A stretch of DNA of 64,000 bases from Mangrovibacter plantisponsor. GTDB lineage: Bacteria > Pseudomonadota > Gammaproteobacteria > Enterobacterales > Enterobacteriaceae. The notes below the pieces were generated by a model. It had not been told where the DNA came from, searched no databases, and saw nothing but the letters and a program-made list of their open reading frames with translations. The position numbers and the translations under genes are program-made. The stretch is taken from the NCBI RefSeq assembly GCF_003182475.1, contig NZ_QGTS01000003.1, forward strand, positions 56,876 to 120,875. The letters run 5' to 3'. Below are positions 58,045-64,000 of the stretch, piece after piece (position 1 is the first letter of the stretch; each line of letters begins with the position of its first letter).

Positions 58045-58914
58045 ATGACATTAAACAACCAACCGGGCTGTGAACGCTTTACAGATACTAATCGTTTTAC
58101 TCAACTTGTCGGGTATTACGAAGAGGAACGACGTACCGTGTGGATGATGCTGAGTTCTCAACCCCGCCCATGCTTTAATCACCAATTAATTGAGGAAATC
58201 ATGAACCTGAGTTATCTGGTGAAAAAACTAGGTATGGCTGTGGATTTTTGGGTTACCGGTTCTTTAGTCCCCGATATGTTTAATACCGGCGGAGACCTTA
58301 ACTTCTTTATTGATTGCATCCGTAACGGCAAACGTGAGGCGTTACGCGCCTATGCAAGAGCCTGTGTAGACTGCGTACATGCAGCCGCACGTGGTTTTGA
58401 CACTGGAGCAATCAGTATGGCTATGGTTGAAGGTAGCGCGCTGGGAGGTGGCTTTGAGGCCGCTCTGGCACACCATTTTGTGCTGGCGCAACATGATGCC
58501 CGAATGGGTTTCCCTGAAATCGCGTTTAATCTTTTTCCAGGAATGGGCGCGTACTCCCTGGTTGCCCGCCGTTCTGGTATGAAGCTCGCCGAGGAGCTTA
58601 TATACAAAGGTGAATCTCATACTGCTGAGTGGTACCAAAACCACGGCCTGGTTGACCAATTATTTGAACCAGGAAAGGGCTATATAGCAACGCGGACGTT
58701 AATTGATACCTTTCGCACTAAACTTAATGGTATCAGGGCGATGCTGCGAGCCAGAGCCCGGGTAATGACGTTACCCCGGTCGGAGCTCATGGATATCACT
58801 GAAGACTGGGTGGAGAGTGCCTTTGCACTTGAATCCCGGGATATCAGTTATATGGAAAGGCTGGTGATGTTACAGGATCGCCATGTTGCCACGGCGATCC
58901 GTAAGGCAGGTTAA
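58045..58914 (+). CDS. rpfF: RpfF, DSF-family signal synthase (crotonase fold)
   Basis: A 289-residue crotonase-superfamily enzyme that makes cis-2-unsaturated fatty acid signals (DSF/BDSF type) from acyl carrier protein thioesters, by dehydration and thioester cleavage. The two catalytic glutamates are Glu138 in LGGGFEAAL and Glu158 in MGFPEIAFN, 20 residues apart as in Xanthomonas RpfF (141 and 161). [11 protein letters not shown] is the characteristic RpfF segment that separates it from ordinary enoyl-CoA hydratases. AGGAT lies upstream of the ATG. It is convergent with rpfR, their stops overlapping by four bases. E. coli lacks this gene. Confidence 0.92.
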   Translation: MTLNNQPGCERFTDTNRFTQLVGYYEEERRTVWMMLSSQPRPCFNHQLIEEIMNLSYLVKKLGMAVDFWVTGSLVPDMFNTGGDLNFFIDCIRNGKREALRAYARACVDCVHAAARGFDTGAISMAMVEGSALGGGFEAALAHHFVLAQHDARMGFPEIAFNLFPGMGAYSLVARRSGMKLAEELIYKGESHTAEWYQNHGLVDQLFEPGKGYIATRTLIDTFRTKLNGIRAMLRARARVMTLPRSELMDITEDWVESAFALESRDISYMERLVMLQDRHVATAIRKAG

Positions 58915-60902
58915 AACCCGGTTCTTGCCTGATAACGTTTATACCATCGCTCGAAAGAAGCTGCAGGCATAGGTTTAGCAAATAGAAAACCTTGCCGTTC
59001 ATTGACGCCGTTCTTAATAAGAAAGGCGTCTTCTTTTTTGCTTTCCACCCCTTCGGCAATCACTTGCAGGTTGAGAGCTTGCGCAACAGCGACAATCGCC
59101 CTGACTAAAGATTGTGAAACCGGGTGCTTATAAACTTCTTTCACAAAACTCTGATCGAGTTTAATAGCGTCAATGGGGAAACGGGCAAGCTGTGAAAGGG
59201 AAGAGTACCCCGTGCCAAAATCATCCAGGTGAATCTGTGCGCCTAACCGGCTGAATTGCTGAATCACTGACAGTGCCAGTTCCTCATTTTCAATCAGGCA
59301 GCTCTCGGTCAACTCAACATCAACCGGGCAATATTCAAAGTTGAGATCAGCCAGTGCCTGTTTTAAATCACTGAAGATAGTCTGGTCAGACAGTTGCCGG
59401 GCAGAAATATTGACGGCGACACGCAAATTTATCCCTTTTTTGCGCCATTTCGCGACTTGCTGAATGACATCAAGCATTACCCAACGCCCCAAAGGCACAA
59501 TCAGCCCGGACTCTTCGGCATAACTGATAAAATCTGTTGGTGCTATCAAACCCCGTTCCGGAGATTGCCAGCGCACTAAGGCTTCGACACTCCTCACTTC
59601 ACCACGCCAGGTGACTTTTGGTTGGTAATGAATAACTAATTGCTGGTTATCCAGCGCCTTGCGTAAATTGGTGTCCAGCCATAAATATTCGAAAACACGC
59701 TGGTTCATTTCTGGGGAGAAAACACAAAATTTACCCCGGCCATTTTCTTTGGCTGTGTACATGGCCGTGTCTGCGTTACGAATAACGCTTTCACGATCAG
59801 TACCGTGTTGCGGGGCGATAGCGATACCCAGTGAACACCCGGTGTAGACTTCAATAAGCCCAATACGGAAAGCCTGGCGCAGGCGGGAAATAATCCGTGA
59901 TGACATGGCTTCCAGCGCCACCTGTGTGGTGTTGCTCGCCAGAATAATAAACTCATCACCGCCCAGGCGAGCCAGCGTTTGTTCCCCATCCAGACAACCG
60001 AGAATTGCAAGAGACACTGCCTGTAACAACTGGTCGCCAAACATATGCCCATAGGCATCGTTCACTTTCTTGAAATTATCCAGGTCAAGATAAACCACAC
60101 CAACCTGGCTGTCACCGCGCTTCTCTATTGCATCGGCAATCAGGTCATTAATGGCATTACGGTTAGGCAGGCCAGTTATGGCATCGGTGTTAGCCAGAAC
60201 ACGCAGGCGCTCCTGAGCTCGCCGCTCTTCTGTAATATCTGTCCCGGAGCAGATAAGGAAAATTTCATTCTTACCGCTGCCGTTATGCACAAACTTATTG
60301 CGAAACAGAAACAGGCGCTGCCCCTTGAGCGTTTTCACCCAACGCTCAACCTCATACGCATTTCCGTTGTGAAAAAATGCGCTGACATTACGCCTTGAAG
60401 CTGCGGCTTCAGTTGGCGTCATGAAAAGTTTGAAGACATTTTTACCCACAACCTCATGCTCTTTGAGGCCGGTATATTCTTCACTCAAACGGTTAAATCG
60501 CTGGATATTCCCGAGTTTATCCAGCACCACAATAACTGAATTGGCTTCGGCTACAACCTGTTCAGCGAAAGACAGCCCATGGATTAAATCGCGAGTTGTA
60601 GACGGTGTGTCATTCCAGCAGGAGACAGAGCCTCCCCATTCCTGGCGCGACAACTTACGGCCAACAAGGTGCAGCGTGACATCAGCACCGAACAGAGACA
60701 CCAAAATTGTCTGGCTCGAAGTAATAACCGTCATTTCACGGATATGGTCTGCCTGCTCCTGGGTAAGAGCAACCACTTGCGACGTTTCCGCGTGTTCTGC
60801 GGCGGATAACTGAAGCGCATTGCTGTCAGCAGGTAAGCGCCAGAAAGGACTGTAGCTGCCTGAATAACGAAAAAGGAGGTTCTGCTCCAGATCGTCTTTC
60901 AT
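58911..60902 (-). CDS. rpfR: RpfR (PdeR-like), PAS-GGDEF-EAL DSF receptor
   Basis: A 663-residue cytoplasmic protein that binds DSF-type signals and changes cyclic di-GMP. An N-terminal region (about 1-95) corresponds to the RpfF-interacting domain of RpfR. A PAS sensor (about 105-225, with [20 protein letters not shown]) follows, then a GGDEF domain with intact GGDEF at 314-318 and an EAL domain with EAL at 440-442. [10 protein letters not shown] and AEGVES are also kept, so both activities are possible. The start ATG at 60902 has AGGAG upstream and matches E. coli PdeR (Gmr). Signal binding in homologues activates the phosphodiesterase. Confidence 0.92.
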   Translation of the reverse strand: MKDDLEQNLLFRYSGSYSPFWRLPADSNALQLSAAEHAETSQVVALTQEQADHIREMTVITSSQTILVSLFGADVTLHLVGRKLSRQEWGGSVSCWNDTPSTTRDLIHGLSFAEQVVAEANSVIVVLDKLGNIQRFNRLSEEYTGLKEHEVVGKNVFKLFMTPTEAAASRRNVSAFFHNGNAYEVERWVKTLKGQRLFLFRNKFVHNGSGKNEIFLICSGTDITEERRAQERLRVLANTDAITGLPNRNAINDLIADAIEKRGDSQVGVVYLDLDNFKKVNDAYGHMFGDQLLQAVSLAILGCLDGEQTLARLGGDEFIILASNTTQVALEAMSSRIISRLRQAFRIGLIEVYTGCSLGIAIAPQHGTDRESVIRNADTAMYTAKENGRGKFCVFSPEMNQRVFEYLWLDTNLRKALDNQQLVIHYQPKVTWRGEVRSVEALVRWQSPERGLIAPTDFISYAEESGLIVPLGRWVMLDVIQQVAKWRKKGINLRVAVNISARQLSDQTIFSDLKQALADLNFEYCPVDVELTESCLIENEELALSVIQQFSRLGAQIHLDDFGTGYSSLSQLARFPIDAIKLDQSFVKEVYKHPVSQSLVRAIVAVAQALNLQVIAEGVESKKEDAFLIKNGVNERQGFLFAKPMPAASFERWYKRYQARTGF

Positions 60903-61280
60903 GGTTTCTCCTGAACCCACAATGTTGCACATTAATAAGTGCGGTTAACTAATCAACCTTAATATAGTAGGGCGAAAATTACAAAACTGATTGTTTTTAC
61001 AAGTGATGTGACCACCACGGCGTGAACAAATCAGATGCGCCTCACAATACCCGCAGAATTTATCTTAAAAATAATCAGCACTCCCCATGCTATACATTAA
61101 CGCATTTGAGATAAGGGAATTCTGCAGATAAACGATAAAAAAAGCCTCCAATTGGAGGCTTTAACTATGCAGACAACCAGGGATAACACGATGATTCCCC
61201 TCTTTAATTGCTGTTCATAAAAAAGAGCAACCGGCCCCTGATGCCTGATGATGGTGAGTGATAATCACCCACCATCAATA
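60903..61280. other. Intergenic region rpfR/rnb
   Basis: About 380 bp. It holds the rpfR promoter at the right of rpfR, an intrinsic terminator at 61134-61162, and an imperfect hairpin (61250-61261 with 61265-61276) directly after the rnb stop. No gene was seen. Confidence 0.6.
61134..61162 (-). terminator. rnb terminator
   Basis: Palindrome AAAGCCTCC-AATT-GGAGGCTTT (61141-61162) with a seven-T run on the minus strand, about 120 bp after the rnb stop. Confidence 0.88.
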
Positions 61281-63212
61281 TTAACCAGCGATACGGGCAA
61301 TAATATTGCGTGTTTCCATACGAACTTCCGCAATGGTAACCCGGATGACATCGGTAACTTTGAAACAGGTTTCACCTTTGATTTGCACAGTACCCAGCTC
61401 CTGGCTACACACCAGTTCATCACGAACAGCATGAATAAACGGTGCAGGAATAAAGGCAACTGCGCCGTTATCAACCAGACGTACGCGCATACCACCACGT
61501 GAAACATCAATTACCTCAGCATTAAACTGAGTATCCGTGCCTGCTTTATCATTCAGGAACCGTGCATACAGCCAGTCACCGACATCACGTTCAGCCATGC
61601 GGTTAAGACGGCGACGCTCAGCCATTTGAACAGTCAGTTCATCTGCAGGGCGGGCAATTGTTTCACCTTTGATAATCGCTTTCAGCAAACGATGGTTTAC
61701 CATGTCGCCATATTTACGAATCGGTGATGTCCAGGTTGCGTAGGCTTCAAAACCCAGTCCAAAGTGGGCACCTGGTTCAGTGCTGATTTCCGCAAAAGAC
61801 TGGAAACGACGGGTGCGGCTGTCCAGGAAAGAGGATGGCTGGCTGTCGAGTTCACGGCGCAGGGTGCAGAAACCTGGCAGGGTAAGCAATGCCTGAGCAT
61901 CTGCTTCAATTCCGTGGCTTTTCAGTAAAGTCGCAAGTTGCTCAACAGAAGATGGGTCAAAACCGGCATGGATGTTGTAAATGCCAAAGCCCAGTTTTTC
62001 TTTCAATACCTGTGCAGCACAAAGGTTGGCTGCAATCATGGACTCTTCAACAATGCGGTTGGCAATACGGCGCGGCTCAGCAACGATGTCCAGCACTTCA
62101 CCTTTTTCACCGAGAATAAAGCGGTAATCCGGGCGGTCTTTAAACACCAGCGCATTGGTTTCACGCCATTGACTGCGGCGCTGGCAAATTTGAGCCAACA
62201 GACCAATTTGTTGTGCTACAGCTTCAGAGTCAGGCTGCCACTCGCCTTGTTTCTCAAGGTAATCAGAAACATTGTCATAAGCCAGTTTGGCCTTAGATTC
62301 AATGGTTGCGGCAAAGAAATGGATGTTCGCAATCGCGCCATCAGCAAGAATATCCATGCGGCAAGCCAGCACCGGGCGCGGCATGTTCGGGCGCAGTGAA
62401 CACAGGTCATCAGACAGTTCACGTGGCAGCATTGGAATGTTGAAGCCAGGCAGGTAGTTGGTAAAGGCGCGAACCTGAGCAATTTTATCCAACTTGCTGT
62501 TTTCAGCAATCCAGGCTGTTGGGTCTGCGATAGCAACAGTCAGTTGCAGTACATCACCTTCTGTAACCTGAACAAACAGCGCGTCATCCATATCTTCCGT
62601 GCTGGCGCTGTCAATGGTGACAAACTCCAGTTGGGTTAAATCTTCACGGTTCAGGTGCTCATCCAGTTGTTCAGTGGCAACACCATCGGGTGCTTCACGT
62701 TCCAGGTTATGGCGTGCAAGCGTTACCCACCATGGGACGAAATGATCATCACTGAAGGTGATAAATTGAGTCAGTTCGGCATAAAAAGTGCGGTCACCTT
62801 TTAACGGGTGACGGCGCATTTCTGCTACAGCCCAGTCACCTTGCTGGAACTCATGACTCACCTGGCGGGCAGGGCGGCAAGGAATGGCATCACGCAGCAG
62901 TGGATGATCGGGAATAATAGACAGTTTATCGTCTTTCTTTTGGACCCGGCCCACAAAGCGAGACAGGAAAGGTTCAACCAGCTCTTCGGGTTCAGCCGAT
63001 TCACGATCCTTGTCTGTGTGAATGACGGCAATAATCCGGTCGCCATGCATCACTTTCTTCATTTGCGGAGGTGGAATGAAATAGCTTTTTTGCGCGTCAA
63101 CCTCAAGGAAGCCAAATCCTTTTTCAGTTGCTTTGACCACGCCTTCTGCTCGCGGGGTTTGAGAATGAAGTTGCTGTTTTAGCTGCGCAAGCAGCGGGTT
63201 ATCCTGAAACAT
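61281..63212 (-). CDS. rnb: Exoribonuclease II (RNase II)
   Basis: A 643-residue 3'-5' exoribonuclease that degrades unstructured mRNA and poly(A) tails. An N-terminal cold-shock-type domain ([17 protein letters not shown]) and a second such domain precede the RNB catalytic domain with the Asp cluster [17 protein letters not shown]-terminal S1 domain (about 560-640) contains [20 protein letters not shown]. It is one residue shorter than the E. coli enzyme. E. coli RNase II is localised to the membrane through its N-terminus and regulated by Gmr/PdeR, the neighbour of this gene here. Confidence 0.97.
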   Translation of the reverse strand: MFQDNPLLAQLKQQLHSQTPRAEGVVKATEKGFGFLEVDAQKSYFIPPPQMKKVMHGDRIIAVIHTDKDRESAEPEELVEPFLSRFVGRVQKKDDKLSIIPDHPLLRDAIPCRPARQVSHEFQQGDWAVAEMRRHPLKGDRTFYAELTQFITFSDDHFVPWWVTLARHNLEREAPDGVATEQLDEHLNREDLTQLEFVTIDSASTEDMDDALFVQVTEGDVLQLTVAIADPTAWIAENSKLDKIAQVRAFTNYLPGFNIPMLPRELSDDLCSLRPNMPRPVLACRMDILADGAIANIHFFAATIESKAKLAYDNVSDYLEKQGEWQPDSEAVAQQIGLLAQICQRRSQWRETNALVFKDRPDYRFILGEKGEVLDIVAEPRRIANRIVEESMIAANLCAAQVLKEKLGFGIYNIHAGFDPSSVEQLATLLKSHGIEADAQALLTLPGFCTLRRELDSQPSSFLDSRTRRFQSFAEISTEPGAHFGLGFEAYATWTSPIRKYGDMVNHRLLKAIIKGETIARPADELTVQMAERRRLNRMAERDVGDWLYARFLNDKAGTDTQFNAEVIDVSRGGMRVRLVDNGAVAFIPAPFIHAVRDELVCSQELGTVQIKGETCFKVTDVIRVTIAEVRMETRNIIARIAG

Positions 63213-63709
63213 AATATTAGTATCGGTAGCCTAAAGAGCGGCAGACAGTTTTACGCGAATACGGGTATGGCGGCAAGTGAAGTTTGCCTGTGTTATCACT
63301 TGTCCGTGCAATTATTCCCCTTGACGTAACCTGATTACAAGCAGGTTGTCCGGATAAATACGTTTTATCAGTACAGTGCTTTAAGGTCGTTCGGCCATTG
63401 GGTAATGTAATGGTTAACTGCTAAACAACCCGGGACTGGTAATCTATTACAGGCCGCTTATCCGGAATGCGTTCAGTGTTGTGGGCATAAAAAAGAGCAG
63501 TGTTTCACTGCTCTTTCAGATTGATGAAAAAGAAGGAAAAAGCGTGGTTTTTTCTTCTTTTTAGTTAGCAGACGAAAATCAATGACTTGATTTTCCTGTT
63601 TTTTTATTGGGTGACATCCTCTCGTGCTGTGCGAACATGAGGTTTGTCATCAGACTCAGAGCAGTGTTTCACTGCTCTTTGCTGTTGAACCAGAAAACGC
63701 CAGGGCGAA
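63213..63709. other. Intergenic region rnb/fabI with three hairpins
   Basis: About 500 bp, no gene seen. The right half holds two copies of one hairpin (core AGAGCAGTGTTTCACTGCTCT, at 63494-63514 and 63658-63678) with an A/T-only-rich hairpin between them (63527-63562). The left part contains the rnb promoter. E. coli has yciW here, absent in this window. Confidence 0.6.
63487..63514 (-). terminator. fabI terminator
   Basis: AGAGCAGTG-TTT-CACTGCTCT stem preceded on the plus strand by AAAAAA, giving a T run on the minus strand; about 200 bp after the fabI stop. A second copy of the same hairpin at 63658-63678 lies 32 bp after the stop but has no T run. Confidence 0.8.
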
Positions 63710-64000
63710 TTATTTCAGTTCAAGCTCATTCATTGCAGCAATGCTGAAGCCGCCATCAACATGGACAACTTCACCGGAAATCCCGGCTGAAAGGTCTGCA
63801 CACAGGAACGCAGCCGTATTACCCACGTCTTCGATAGTCACGGTACGGCGAATGGGCGTTACCGCTTCGCAGTGGGCAAGCATTTTACGGAAATCTTTAA
63901 TGCCGGAGGCTGCCAGGGTACGAATCGGACCCGCTGAAATAGCGTTTACACGCACACCTTCAGGCCCCATGGCATTGGCCATGTAACGGACATTGGCTTC
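63710..64000 (-). CDS. fabI: Enoyl-[acyl-carrier-protein] reductase FabI, C-terminal part
   Basis: The 3' end of a minus-strand gene that enters from the right edge; 96 residues are visible from [15 protein letters not shown] to the stop. FabI is the NADH-dependent enoyl-ACP reductase of type II fatty acid synthesis and the target of triclosan. Visible family features are [19 protein letters not shown], which contains the cofactor-contacting strand and start of the substrate-binding loop, and [16 protein letters not shown]. The catalytic Tyr-Lys pair lies beyond the window. It is the expected neighbour of rnb in this lineage. Confidence 0.96.
   Translation of the reverse strand, partial: EANVRYMANAMGPEGVRVNAISAGPIRTLAASGIKDFRKMLAHCEAVTPIRRTVTIEDVGNTAAFLCADLSAGISGEVVHVDGGFSIAAMNELELK

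Overview
The window is a chromosomal segment of a gamma-proteobacterium of the order Enterobacterales. Nearly every gene has a close counterpart in Escherichia coli, in the same order as the tyrT-to-fabI part of that chromosome (tyrT, purU, rssAB, galU, hns, tdk, adhE, opp, clsA, tonB, trp, topA, cysB, acnA, ribA, pyrF, rnb, fabI). Several features place it outside the E. coli/Salmonella/Klebsiella core: trpG and trpD are separate genes, rpfF lies beside rpfR, ugd and a sugar epimerase sit between galU and hns, and kch, yciEFG, deoT and yciW are absent from their E. coli positions. An Erwiniaceae-like or related lineage is an inference; the sequence alone does not name the species.

Layout. 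1-860: tandem repeats and two identical tRNA-Tyr genes transcribed leftwards from a stringent-type promoter. 1000-4470: purU, ychJ, rssA and rssB. 4666-8544: galU, ugd and an epimerase (UDP-sugar supply), then hns. 9167-14081: tdk, adhE and ychE. 14844-20429: the oppABCDF oligopeptide importer. 20530-22676: yciU, clsA and yciY. 22913-26357: an insertion-like pair, a membrane EAL protein and a chemoreceptor, each preceded by a sigma-28-like promoter. 26431-31680: yciI, tonB, yciA, an unrecognised gene, ydiH, yciB, yciC and ompW.

31877-38656: the complete trp operon (trpL-E-G-D-CF-B-A) on the minus strand with TrpR operator, leader peptide and attenuator. 38732-44373: rnm, yciO, rluB, btuR, yciK, sohB and yciN. 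44771-53915: topA, cysB, two small proteins, acnA, ribA and pgpB. 54069-56764: lapAB, pyrF and yciH. 56847-60902: osmB, yciZ, and the convergent rpfF/rpfR pair, which together form a diffusible-signal-factor (DSF) quorum-sensing module that controls cyclic di-GMP. 61281-64000: rnb and the 3' end of fabI, which runs off the window.

The region is mostly core housekeeping sequence. The points most worth attention are the higher-order tRNA-derived repeat array at the left edge, the flagellar-type promoters on the EAL/chemoreceptor pair, the rpfF/rpfR module with overlapping stop codons, the split trpG/trpD with a variant leader peptide, an unrecognised 126-residue protein beside a displaced ydiH, and the triple hairpin downstream of fabI.
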